Part shown: in pieces, positions 15,938-24,072 of the stretch
How positions within the stretch are numbered: position 1 is the stretch's first letter
Layout: each line of letters opens with the position of its first letter
Assembly (NCBI GenBank): GCA_948466315.1
Contig: CAOJZZ010000006.1
Coordinates: forward strand, 1-38,797
DNA: 38,797 nucleotides
DNA from: an uncultured Mycoplasmatota bacterium
GTDB lineage: Bacteria > Bacillota_I > Bacilli_A > RF39 > UBA660
Direction of reading: 5' to 3'
Position numbers and translations under genes: made by a program
The notes under the pieces: generated by a model
What the model was told of the DNA's origin: nothing
What the model saw: the letters and a program-made list of their open reading frames with translations, nothing else
Database searches by the model: none

Positions 15938-18130
15938 CTATTTTATACCATTTATTAGAAAATCTTTAATTGTTGTTCTTCTGATATCTGTATCAGTATT
16001 ATTAACAGCAATATCTAAAGCATCAATATCGCCTACTAAGTATAATTTTTTCTTACTTCTAGTAACAGCAGTATAAACTAGTTTACGATAAAGCATTTTA
16101 TTATAGTTTTTTACTATTGGTAGTATTACTACTTCAAATTCACTTCCTTGAGCTTTGTGAATAGATATAGCATAGGCTAGACGAAAATTATTAAAATTAG
16201 ATGGTGTATATTTTACAATATTGCCATCGAAATCAATATGTATTTCTTTTTTAGGAGTTGTAATGATACGGTTTATGATACCAATATCACCATTATAGAC
16301 GTTTTCTTCTGGCATATTAGTTAATTGAATTACCTTATCTTGTTCTCTAAAAACAACTTCGCCTATTCTTATTTCTTTTTTTAATTGATCTTTGGGATTA
16401 AATATTTTTTGAATATTTTTATTAATCTCATCAATACCAACAATGGTTTTATACATAGGGGCTAATATTTGAAAATCTTTATAAGATAAGTCTTTATAGG
16501 TACTTGATATTTCCATAATGTTTGCAATTATGTTATTACTAGAACAAGATATAAAAGTCAAATCATCTTCTTTATTAAAAACTTTTCGGTTAATACTTCC
16601 TGCTCTCATATCATAGGCTAAGGTTATAATATTTGAATCTTTCCCTTGGCGATAAAGTTCTTGAAGTTTTATGACTGTTAACTTTTCACTTTTTATTAAA
16701 TCATGAAGAATTTGTCCTGGTCCTACAGATGGTAATTGATGATCATCTCCTACCATGATGATTTTACAATTGGCAGAGATTCCTTTTAATAAGTTGGCCA
16801 TTAAATAGGTATCTATCATACTAGCTTCATCGATTATTATTAATTCTGCTTTACTTTTATTGTACTCATTTATTTGAAACTTATTAGTTTCTTTTTGCCA
16901 TTTTAGAAAGCGATGAATAGTAGATGATTTTAAAAGGGTTGATTCACCCATTCTTTTAGCAGCCCTACCAGTTGGTGCTAAAAGGGCTACTTTTTCTAGC
17001 ATAGTAGCATAGGATAATTTATTACAAATACGATATAGTTCGGTAATTGCTTTCATAATAGTTGTTTTACCAGTTCCAGGACCACCTGTTATTATAGTAA
17101 AGTCTCTTTGACAGCTTTCTTTAATTGCTTCTCTTTGTTCACTATTATAGGTTATTCCAAGATTTTCTTCTAATTCTTCTAATTTTTGATTAATATCTTT
17201 TATTGGAAGAGGATTGTTTGAGTTTAGTCGTCTGAATCTTCTGACAATGAGAGTCTCAGATTCATACATTTCTTTCAAATAATATTTTTCCTCTTTTACG
17301 ATAATTAAAATATCTTTTTCTAATTCTTCTACACCCTTATTAAATTCTTCCTCTGCTACTCTTTCTTTTATTACACGTGGTAAAAGCATAGTTAATTCAT
17401 CTTTATAATAATAACTATGTCCATAGGTGTTGCTTACTTCCTTCATAATATATAAAAGTGAGGCTTTTATTCTAATGATAGCTTTTTTTTCTATCCCCAT
17501 ATTAAGGGCTATTTGATCGATTTTTTTAAAAGTAATATCATTTATATCTTGTATTAATTTATAAATATCTTGAGAAATTATATCTTTAGTTTTTTCTTTA
17601 TAATGATTATAAATAAGCATAGAGTCTCTAGTAGAAAAGCCCAAATTACCTAAATATAGAATAAGTTCGTAACTAGCTTCATATTCTTTTAACTTTGTAT
17701 GGAGCATATTAATGTTTGCTTTAGTAATTCCTGGTATTAAAATTAAGTTATCAGGATTTTCTAGAATTATTTTTAGGGTATCTTTTCCTAATACTTCAAC
17801 AATACTTTTGGCTTTCTTTTCGCCGATTCCTTTAAAAAGACCACTAGTTAAAAATTCAACAATAGCATCTTTTTCTTCTGGTTTACATCTTTCATAGCTG
17901 GTTACTTGGAATTGTTCCCCATATTTTTCATGAATCACTACTTCTCCATATAAAAGATAGGTGTCTAATTCATTTAGTTCATGAAAATATCCAGTAAAAG
18001 TCATAACACGATTCAAATAGTCAGCTAGTTTTTCATTATTGGTGTCACTTACTTTGAAAAGTCCAATATGATAACCACTGTCGTTTTGATAAATGCTTTT
18101 TTGATATTTACCTTTTATATACGTTGACAT
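15938..18130 (-). CDS. recD2: ATP-dependent 5'-3' DNA helicase RecD2
   Basis: RecD-like superfamily 1B helicase of organisms without RecBC, linked to DNA repair and replication-fork upkeep. The 730-aa protein has the RecD2-type N-terminal part (GYFHELNELDTYLLYGEV, then helix-hairpin-helix elements such as LFKGIGEKKAKSIVEVLG and LILIPGITKAN), Walker A GGPGTGKTT at about 349-357, motif Ia LLAPTGRAAKRM, Walker B IIIDEAS at about 431-437, and C-terminal motif VI VYTAVTRSKK. AGGTGAT precedes the start. It follows mtaB in one operon. Length is normal for the short RecD2 type. Confidence 0.93.
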   Translation of the reverse strand: MSTYIKGKYQKSIYQNDSGYHIGLFKVSDTNNEKLADYLNRVMTFTGYFHELNELDTYLLYGEVVIHEKYGEQFQVTSYERCKPEEKDAIVEFLTSGLFKGIGEKKAKSIVEVLGKDTLKIILENPDNLILIPGITKANINMLHTKLKEYEASYELILYLGNLGFSTRDSMLIYNHYKEKTKDIISQDIYKLIQDINDITFKKIDQIALNMGIEKKAIIRIKASLLYIMKEVSNTYGHSYYYKDELTMLLPRVIKERVAEEEFNKGVEELEKDILIIVKEEKYYLKEMYESETLIVRRFRRLNSNNPLPIKDINQKLEELEENLGITYNSEQREAIKESCQRDFTIITGGPGTGKTTIMKAITELYRICNKLSYATMLEKVALLAPTGRAAKRMGESTLLKSSTIHRFLKWQKETNKFQINEYNKSKAELIIIDEASMIDTYLMANLLKGISANCKIIMVGDDHQLPSVGPGQILHDLIKSEKLTVIKLQELYRQGKDSNIITLAYDMRAGSINRKVFNKEDDLTFISCSSNNIIANIMEISSTYKDLSYKDFQILAPMYKTIVGIDEINKNIQKIFNPKDQLKKEIRIGEVVFREQDKVIQLTNMPEENVYNGDIGIINRIITTPKKEIHIDFDGNIVKYTPSNFNNFRLAYAISIHKAQGSEFEVVILPIVKNYNKMLYRKLVYTAVTRSKKKLYLVGDIDALDIAVNNTDTDIRRTTIKDFLINGIK

Positions 18131-18160
18131 TTCATCACCTACTTTTACTTTTTTTAAGAC

Positions 18161-19432
18161 TTATTCTGCGATACAATATGGATAATCTATTTTAGTTATT
18201 TTTACTTTAACAAAGGTGTTTTTTGGTAGTAATTTATTAATTTTTACATGAAGATAATTCCCAGTATGACCAATACTATAGGCTTCTTTTTGTTCTTCTA
18301 TTAAGACCTCAACTGTTTGATTCAAATATTTAGTAGCATATTCTAATTCTAGTTTTTTAGATATTTCTAATAATTCTCTAGCTCTTTTCTTTTTTTCTTC
18401 TTTTTCGATGTGATTAGGTAAATCTATAGCTTTTGTATTTTTTCGTTCACTAAATGGAAAAACATGAATTTTTGTTAGTTTTAGTTTCTGACAAGTTTCA
18501 ATTGTTTTGTTAAACATTTTTTCACTTTCTCCTGGAAAACCAACAATGACATCGGTTGTGATGTTAATATTAGGACGTATCTTTCTGATTTTTTTTAATG
18601 TTTTTTCAAAGTAGTCGATATTGTATTTACGGTTCATAGATTTTAAAATATCATCACAGCCAGATTGAAGTGGTATGTGTAAGTGGTCTACAATAATTGG
18701 GTTATCCTTTATTACTTGTAAAACTTCAGTTGTTAGTTCTGTTATTTCAATAGAAGAGATTCTTAATCTTTTTAATTTTTCTATTTTTACTAATTCTTTT
18801 AACAGTGAAGCAAAATCAGTATTTATATCTACACCATAATTTCCAGTATGAATACCAGTCAATACTATTTCTTGATAACCATTATTAGTAAGAGAGGTAA
18901 CTTCTGCGATCACTTTTTCTTTTTCTTTACTGCGACATTTTCCTCTAACTAAAGGAATAATGCAATAACTACAAAAATTTTCACAGCCATCTTGTATTTT
19001 GACAAATGCTCTGGTTCTACCTGGAAATTTATTAATATACATATCTTCGAAAGTGTCCAGAGGATTTTTATAACTGAGACGTAGTGTTTCTTTCTTTTTG
19101 TACCATTCTTCTATTAAAGCTACTATTTTGGATTTGTCTTTATTACCAATAATTATATCTAAACCTTCTATTTTAATATCTAGATTGGCAGCGATAAAAC
19201 AACCCATGGCTATTATACAAGCATTAGGGTTTCTTTTTATTGCATTACGAATCATTTTCCTTGATTTAATATCGCTAGTATTAGTAACTGTACAGGTATT
19301 AATGATATAAATGTCACATATTTCTGTAAAGTTTTTAATTTCATAGCCATGTTCTTTTAATTGATTGATAATATATTCACTTTCATAGGTATTTACTTTA
19401 CAACCTAGTGTTTCTATTCCTACACTCCGCAT
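18161..19432 (-). CDS. mtaB: tRNA threonylcarbamoyladenosine(37) methylthiotransferase MtaB
   Basis: Radical-SAM enzyme that adds a methylthio group to t6A37 of ANN-decoding tRNAs, giving ms2t6A. The 423-aa protein starts with the MtaB-type TLGCKVNTYESE. It has the N-terminal cluster cysteines C11, C47 and C78 and the radical-SAM motif C150-x3-C154-x2-C157 in CENFCSYC, followed by the C-terminal TRAM-like domain. The ATG follows the stop codon of the lipoprotein gene with no base between, so it depends on upstream translation; recD2 follows 30 bases later. MiaB and RimO are less likely because of the GCKVN signature and the length. Confidence 0.93.
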   Translation of the reverse strand: MRSVGIETLGCKVNTYESEYIINQLKEHGYEIKNFTEICDIYIINTCTVTNTSDIKSRKMIRNAIKRNPNACIIAMGCFIAANLDIKIEGLDIIIGNKDKSKIVALIEEWYKKKETLRLSYKNPLDTFEDMYINKFPGRTRAFVKIQDGCENFCSYCIIPLVRGKCRSKEKEKVIAEVTSLTNNGYQEIVLTGIHTGNYGVDINTDFASLLKELVKIEKLKRLRISSIEITELTTEVLQVIKDNPIIVDHLHIPLQSGCDDILKSMNRKYNIDYFEKTLKKIRKIRPNINITTDVIVGFPGESEKMFNKTIETCQKLKLTKIHVFPFSERKNTKAIDLPNHIEKEEKKKRARELLEISKKLELEYATKYLNQTVEVLIEEQKEAYSIGHTGNYLHVKINKLLPKNTFVKVKITKIDYPYCIAE

Positions 19433-20116
19433 TTAATCACTACTTTCTTTAAAGTCACTATACCAAGAACTTACGTGGTCTTTAGCTTTATGGTAGGCAG
19501 AAGACGATTTTTCTTTAACTTTTTCGTAGACTTTACTATAGGCATTTTTTAAATTATCAGTATCCTCTTCATAGGCTTTTACTGTATTATTATAAGCTTC
19601 TTCACCTACTTCTTCTCTATATTTATTAATAATTGAATCTTTAAGTTCTTTTGCTTTTTCTTTAACGTTTGTATAGGCTTTTTTAGAGGCCTTTTTGATA
19701 GTTTCTTTATAACCTGGAATAACCTCTTCTATATTATTATCTACTTTATCAAAAGTATTTAGAACTTTTTCTTTGGCTTCATCTGATAAATCATCAAATG
19801 TTTTTCCTTTTATTTTACCATCATAAAAAATAAAGTCAGCTAAAGTAATAAAGTGTTTTTTTAAAGTTTTTTTGTTCTTCTTAGAAATATTATCTTTAGA
19901 AGTTATATTAGTTACTTTTTTCTTAATATTTTCAACGTATTTGACAACATCTTCTTCAGTTGTAGCTGATTCCTTATTTTTATTGATATTATTACTCATT
20001 TTTACTACTGTTTGATTTTTTTCTTTGCTAATATTAGTATCAGTTTTTAAAGTATTACTATTACATCCAGTAGTTACAAGTAAGGCACTTAAGCTTATTA
20101 TAATTATTTTTTTCAT
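19433..20116 (-). CDS. helical lipoprotein
   Basis: 227-aa protein with a lipoprotein signal: MKKIIIISLSALLVTTGC, cysteine at about residue 18, slightly atypical box (VTTGC). After an Asn/Lys-rich linker it is strongly helical and highly charged. The C-terminal half carries repeated Lys/Glu/Ala segments (VKEKAKELKD, VYEKVKEKSSSAYHKAKDHV) resembling LEA or amphipathic-helix proteins. The chosen ATG has GAGGG six bases upstream; another ATG two codons earlier is too close to it. It is the first gene of the transcript that continues into mtaB, recD2 and the 55-aa gene. Role unknown; it probably sits on the outer face of the membrane. Confidence 0.8.
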   Translation of the reverse strand: MKKIIIISLSALLVTTGCNSNTLKTDTNISKEKNQTVVKMSNNINKNKESATTEEDVVKYVENIKKKVTNITSKDNISKKNKKTLKKHFITLADFIFYDGKIKGKTFDDLSDEAKEKVLNTFDKVDNNIEEVIPGYKETIKKASKKAYTNVKEKAKELKDSIINKYREEVGEEAYNNTVKAYEEDTDNLKNAYSKVYEKVKEKSSSAYHKAKDHVSSWYSDFKESSD

Positions 20117-20140
20117 ATACATCCCTCAATTCGTTATCAT

Positions 20141-20169
20141 ATTATATCATATAGTGGCTCATATTTCAA
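20141..20169 (-). promoter_or_regulatory. promoter of the lipoprotein-mtaB-recD2 operon
   Basis: Minus strand: -35 TTGAAA (20164-20169), 17-base spacer, -10 TATAAT (20141-20146) preceded by TGA, so also an extended -10. Confidence 0.85.
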
Positions 20170-20300
20170 TTATTTTACTAAGTAGCAAAAGATATTAATC
20201 AAATAAATTTTATCCTTCTATTTATATTATACAATATTTTTTTAGGTTTGCTTATAAAAAATACTTATAAATTATACTTTTTTATATTTTTTAGATGGAA

Positions 20301-20328
20301 ACAAAAGAAAAACCGAATGTTTTCGGTT
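20301..20328 (-). terminator. rho-independent terminator of the Glu-rich membrane protein gene
   Basis: Minus strand: AACCGAA/TTCGGTT 7-bp stem with a 4-base loop, followed by TTTCTTTTGT. The TAA stop codon overlaps the hairpin. Confidence 0.88.
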
Positions 20329-21598
20329 AATCTAGATATTTTTGCAATTCTTTTAAAGTCATCAAGAACTCATTAGTCTTTCTAATTTCTTCATCTAATT
20401 TCTCATAATTAGCAGTATTTTCTAATTCAATATCTGTTGTTTTATCTTGTTTTTCTATTCCATAAATTGGAGATATTACTGGGCTACTTTTAAATTTACT
20501 AGCTGTTTGATAAGCTGGGGTTTTCTTTTTGGGTTGTTTTTCCTTTTTAATGTTAGTAACTGTATTTAAATCATTTAATACTAATTTTTCTTTTGAATAC
20601 TCAGCTGTTCTATTTGATCTTCTAGGTACAAGATTTTTAATGATTACTGGTTCCTCAACTTTTGGTTCTTCGATAGTCTTTTTCATTCTAACTTCTAGGT
20701 CTTTTAGACTAATTGGTTCATTTCCTTCATCAGCATATTGCGTCATCTCATTAGCAGCATAAATTTCTTTGCTTTTTTTGACCAGTTCTTCAATACTTAT
20801 AATAGCATTTTCTTCTTGTTCTTCTTCATAAGAAGTAAGATCGATATTCTTAGCTTCTTGTTCTGCTTTTTCTAATTCTTGAGTTAGTTTTAGTAGTTCT
20901 TTTTGAGCTTCTTCTTGATCAGGTTCAATATTTGTGTATACTAAGTCTTCTGTTGGTTGCTCTTCTTTTGGACTGTTTTCGATTTCGATAGGTTCTACTT
21001 CTATCTTTTCTTCCTTTTTTACAGGTTCTTCTACTGGTATAGTTATAGCAACTGGTTGTTTAGCTGCTGCTATATTAGTTGATGGAATGCTTTTGGTTAA
21101 TTCTATAGAAGATATAGGAGATGCAACTTTTTCTAGTAACTCACTTTCCTCTTCTAGACTCTCTTCAGGCATATTTTCTAAAATTAAGTTTTCTACTTTT
21201 ATCTCCTCTTTTGGAATATATGCTTCTTGTACCGATGGTTCTAATTCCTCTAAATCCATTAAGTTCATTTCTTCTTGTACTAAGACTCGCCCTTTTTCTT
21301 CTTTTTCTATCTTATTTATAATTTGTGTTTGTTCTAATATTTCAGCGGGAGAAGGTTTTATAACTGGTGAGACAACTGGTATTTCTTCTTTTTCTAATTG
21401 TTCTTTTTCATCACTACCTATTTGTTCACTTACTTCTTCAACTAACTTATTTAATTCTTTAGTATTTTGCCTACGTTTTCTTTTATAATGATTTTTATCT
21501 ATTATGTATATAATAAAACACAACAAACAGGCAAGACCAGTAACTATATAAACTACTATAATTTCCTTGGATGTTAAAAAATCCATTAAATCTTCCAT
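20327..21598 (-). CDS. Glu-rich membrane-anchored hypothetical protein
   Basis: 423-aa protein that begins MEDLMDFLTSKEI and has one transmembrane segment (about residues 13-35: IVVYIVTGLACLLCFIIYII) followed by KRKRR, which predicts a cytoplasmic body. The long middle (about 45-300) is acidic, rich in Glu/Pro/Val and probably disordered or coiled. The C-terminal 90 residues look more conserved: NRTAEYSKEK, then FKSSPVISPIYG and a final helix ending LKELQKYLD. The layout resembles scaffold or division-associated membrane proteins, but no family is recognised. GAGGTG (21605-21610) lies six bases before the ATG and excludes an upstream GTG embedded in it. It has its own promoter and terminator, thus a single-gene unit. 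Confidence 0.75.
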   Translation of the reverse strand: MEDLMDFLTSKEIIVVYIVTGLACLLCFIIYIIDKNHYKRKRRQNTKELNKLVEEVSEQIGSDEKEQLEKEEIPVVSPVIKPSPAEILEQTQIINKIEKEEKGRVLVQEEMNLMDLEELEPSVQEAYIPKEEIKVENLILENMPEESLEEESELLEKVASPISSIELTKSIPSTNIAAAKQPVAITIPVEEPVKKEEKIEVEPIEIENSPKEEQPTEDLVYTNIEPDQEEAQKELLKLTQELEKAEQEAKNIDLTSYEEEQEENAIISIEELVKKSKEIYAANEMTQYADEGNEPISLKDLEVRMKKTIEEPKVEEPVIIKNLVPRRSNRTAEYSKEKLVLNDLNTVTNIKKEKQPKKKTPAYQTASKFKSSPVISPIYGIEKQDKTTDIELENTANYEKLDEEIRKTNEFLMTLKELQKYLD

Positions 21599-21662
21599 TA
21601 TGTTCACCTCTATTTTAAGAATAACATAGCTCTTCGTAGATGGAAAGAACTATCAATTCTTA

Positions 21663-21691
21663 ATTTTACATATTTACACACACTTTTACAA
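21663..21691 (-). promoter_or_regulatory. predicted promoter of the Glu-rich membrane protein gene
   Basis: Minus strand: -35 TTGTAA (21686-21691), 17-base spacer, -10 TAAAAT (21663-21668). It lies in a divergent gap that also carries repeated TTTACA motifs. Confidence 0.55.
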
Positions 21692-21715
21692 AGTTTTACA
21701 ATTGTTCGATTTACA
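21665..21715 (+). repeat. five TTTACA repeats in the divergent gap
   Basis: TTTACA occurs at 21665, 21673, 21685, 21695 and 21710, with CTTTTACAAAGTTTTACAA showing two copies ten bases apart, one helix turn. The cluster overlaps the predicted leftward promoter and could be a regulator-binding array; low sequence complexity is the alternative. Confidence 0.45.
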
Positions 21716-21807
21716 TTTTTGTACATTGCATATCTTTATATACATCTAATGATATCATAATTATTGTCATAATGATATATTTTTTTTATTTTTTCATATA
21801 TTTTGGT

Positions 21808-23097
21808 ATGAAAGAAAAATTTATTAAATCAACTATTATCCTATTAATTGGTGGTCTTCTTACTAAACTATTAGGAATGCTTATTAAGATTATTATGAGT
21901 AGAATGATAGGTACTGAAGGTCTTGGCCTATATATGATGATTTTACCTACCTTTTCTCTTTTTATTGGTATTAGTCAATTTGGTATGCCTATTGCTTTAT
22001 CTAAATTGATAGCTGAAGATAATAAAAACAATAAGAGACTATTTTTTTCAGTGGTTCCTATTACATTAATTGTTAATTTATTTCTTATTTTATTTATTAT
22101 TTTATTTGCCCCTATTCTAGCTAAATATTTGTTGCATAACAATGCTACTTATTATGGAATTTTAGCAATTGCCTTAGTTATTCCCTTTACAAGTATTTCA
22201 AGTATTTGTAGAAGTTATTTTTTTGGTAAAGAAAGAATGATTCCACATGTAGTTTCTAATTTATTAGAAGATATTGTTCGATTAAGTTTAATGCTTATAG
22301 GGATACCACTATTTATACATAATGGGATTGCCTATGTTGTGTGTTTTATTATTTTATCTAATGTTATTAGTGAACTTGCTTCTATTCTTATTTTGTTTTT
22401 ATTTTTACCAAAAAAAGTTAAGATTACAAAGGATGATATAAAACCAAGTAAAGTCTATATTAAAGAAAGTTTATCAATTGGTATTCCAAATACCACAGGA
22501 AGATTAATTGGTAATATTGGCTACTTTTTAGAACCAATTATTTTAAGTAGTGTTTTACTTGGGGTTGGTTATAGTAATTCTTTTATCACAAGAGAATATG
22601 GAATTCTTTCGGGGTATGTAATGCCTTTACTTTTACTACCATCATTTTTTACGATGGCGATATCCCAGGCTTTATTACCAGTGGTTTCTAGGGAATACGC
22701 CCTTAATAATACGCTTAGTGTTAAAAGAAAAATAAAACAAGCTATTAGTATTTCTTTACTTATTGGGTTTCCTGTTACAATTTTATTTTTATTATTCCCA
22801 GGTCTATTTTTGCAACTTATTTATCATACAAATGAAGGGATAACTTATATGAGAGTCCTTGCTCCTATATGTTTATTTCAATATATCCAAGCACCTTTGT
22901 CATCGGCTTTGGATGCTATGGGGAAAAGTCGGGATGCCATGGTAGCTTCTACTTTAGGCGTCATAGTTAGGACTTCTTTGTTATTTTTATTATCTTTATT
23001 TAAAATTGGTTTATATGGACTTATTGTTGCTATAGGGGTAAATGTATTAATAGTTACTTTTCATAATATTAGAAAGGTCAAAAAGGCACTTAATTAG
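21808..23097 (+). CDS. SpoVB/MurJ-like lipid-linked polysaccharide flippase
   Basis: Integral membrane transporter of the MOP (MVF/polysaccharide transporter) superfamily, which flips undecaprenyl-linked sugars across the membrane. From the chosen start (MKEKFIKSTIILL) it has 429 aa and about 12-14 hydrophobic segments. Family-typical parts are the N-terminal LLTKLLGMLIKIIMSRMIGTEGLGLYMM, GISQFGMPIALSKLIAE, and near the C-terminus LDAMGKSRDAM. An upstream ATG would add 12 Phe/Tyr-rich residues and is less likely; neither has a strong ribosome site. SpoVB is the closest named relative, but Ytg- or MurJ-type function in wall synthesis is equally possible. It begins the only plus-strand island and has a terminator after it. 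Confidence 0.85.
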   Translation: MKEKFIKSTIILLIGGLLTKLLGMLIKIIMSRMIGTEGLGLYMMILPTFSLFIGISQFGMPIALSKLIAEDNKNNKRLFFSVVPITLIVNLFLILFIILFAPILAKYLLHNNATYYGILAIALVIPFTSISSICRSYFFGKERMIPHVVSNLLEDIVRLSLMLIGIPLFIHNGIAYVVCFIILSNVISELASILILFLFLPKKVKITKDDIKPSKVYIKESLSIGIPNTTGRLIGNIGYFLEPIILSSVLLGVGYSNSFITREYGILSGYVMPLLLLPSFFTMAISQALLPVVSREYALNNTLSVKRKIKQAISISLLIGFPVTILFLLFPGLFLQLIYHTNEGITYMRVLAPICLFQYIQAPLSSALDAMGKSRDAMVASTLGVIVRTSLLFLLSLFKIGLYGLIVAIGVNVLIVTFHNIRKVKKALN

Positions 23098-23147
23098 GAA
23101 TTTAAAAAAATATTTATAAACTATTCATTTACGATGAAAGATATTAG

Positions 23148-23189
23148 GAAAACTACTCCAAACTTGATAAAATGTAGTTTTCTTTATTA
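23148..23189 (+). terminator. rho-independent terminator of the flippase gene
   Basis: GAAAACTAC (23148-23156) and GTAGTTTTC (23174-23182) pair with a 17-base loop, followed by TTTATTAT. Confidence 0.65.
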
Positions 23190-23372
23190 TAAAATGATAA
23201 AGTTTTTAATTATTAGTAGATATTTATATACTTTGTACTAATTAGTAAGAAATAATTCAATAAAATATAGAATTTAGGTAAAAACATTTCCTTTTTTAAA
23301 TATTATACTCATAGTCTAGAAGAATGAAAAAATTATTTATTATAAAATTTCACTCATATTACACATTTATTG

Positions 23373-23393
23373 TATAATATTTTTAAAGGAGGG
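23373..23393 (+). promoter_or_regulatory. -10 element and strong ribosome binding site of the response regulator
   Basis: TATAAT at 23373-23378 without a clear -35, then AAAGGAGGG at 23385-23393, seven bases before a GTG start codon. This ribosome site supports the GTG. Confidence 0.6.
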
Positions 23394-23400
23394 ATTTCAA

Positions 23401-24072
23401 GTGCATATTTTAGTTGTTGATGATGAAGAAATGATTCGTGAAGTTATCAAGGAATATTGTTTAGCAGAAGGGTTTTTACCTACTTTAGTTGATAATGGTA
23501 AGACTGCTTTAGAAATGTTGCAAAGACATAATTATGATCTTATGATATTGGATATTATGATGCCTAATATGGATGGATATACTTTACTTAAAGAATTACC
23601 TAAAGAAAATAAAGTTCCTACTATCGTTTTGTCTGCACGGAGTGAAGAATATGATAAATTACAAGGCTTTGATCTAGGAATTGATGACTATTTAACCAAA
23701 CCTTTCTCACCTAAGGAGTTGATTGCTAGAATAAAAGCTATAAATAATAGAGTTGCTAATAATTTACCAAATATTTATAAACTAGAGGAGTTAGAGGTTA
23801 ATTTTTCTGCTCATATAATTAAGATTTGTAACAGGATAGTTAATGTTACACCTAAAGAATTTGAAATCCTTACCTATTTAATTAAGAATAAAGGTATTGC
23901 TATTTCCAGAGAGCAATTATTAGCAAAAGTATGGGGATATGATTATTTTGGAGATGATAGAACAGTAGATACTCATATTAAAATGCTTAGAAACAACTTA
24001 GGTAGTTATCGAAAGCATATTATAACAGTACGAGGAGTTGGCTATAAATTTGTTGAAAATGAAGAAGAATAG
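23401..24072 (+). CDS. OmpR/PhoB-family response regulator
   Basis: DNA-binding response regulator of 223 aa starting at GTG. The receiver domain has the acidic pair D7/D8, the phospho-acceptor D51 in LMILDIMMP, S78 and K100 in LTKPF. The C-terminal winged helix (about residues 128-220) has TPKEFEILTYL, DDRTVDTHIKMLR and the ending VRGVGYKF. The kinase gene overlaps its last 14 bases, so the two are translated together. Sequence alone does not show the stimulus or the target genes; the neighbouring flippase gives a weak hint at envelope functions. Confidence 0.95.
   Translation: MHILVVDDEEMIREVIKEYCLAEGFLPTLVDNGKTALEMLQRHNYDLMILDIMMPNMDGYTLLKELPKENKVPTIVLSARSEEYDKLQGFDLGIDDYLTKPFSPKELIARIKAINNRVANNLPNIYKLEELEVNFSAHIIKICNRIVNVTPKEFEILTYLIKNKGIAISREQLLAKVWGYDYFGDDRTVDTHIKMLRNNLGSYRKHIITVRGVGYKFVENEEE

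Larger units (their letters stand above)
23098..23400. other. intergenic region between flippase and response regulator
   Basis: AT-rich gap without a gene. It contains the flippase terminator and the promoter and ribosome binding site of the response regulator. An inverted repeat ATTAGTA/TACTAAT lies near 23213-23243 with no assigned role. Confidence 0.5.

Noticed and set aside
20934-21488. Ser-rich plus-strand frame of 184 codons
   Set aside because: Antisense of the Glu-rich protein gene; Glu/Lys codons in reverse give Ser/Phe/Leu runs.
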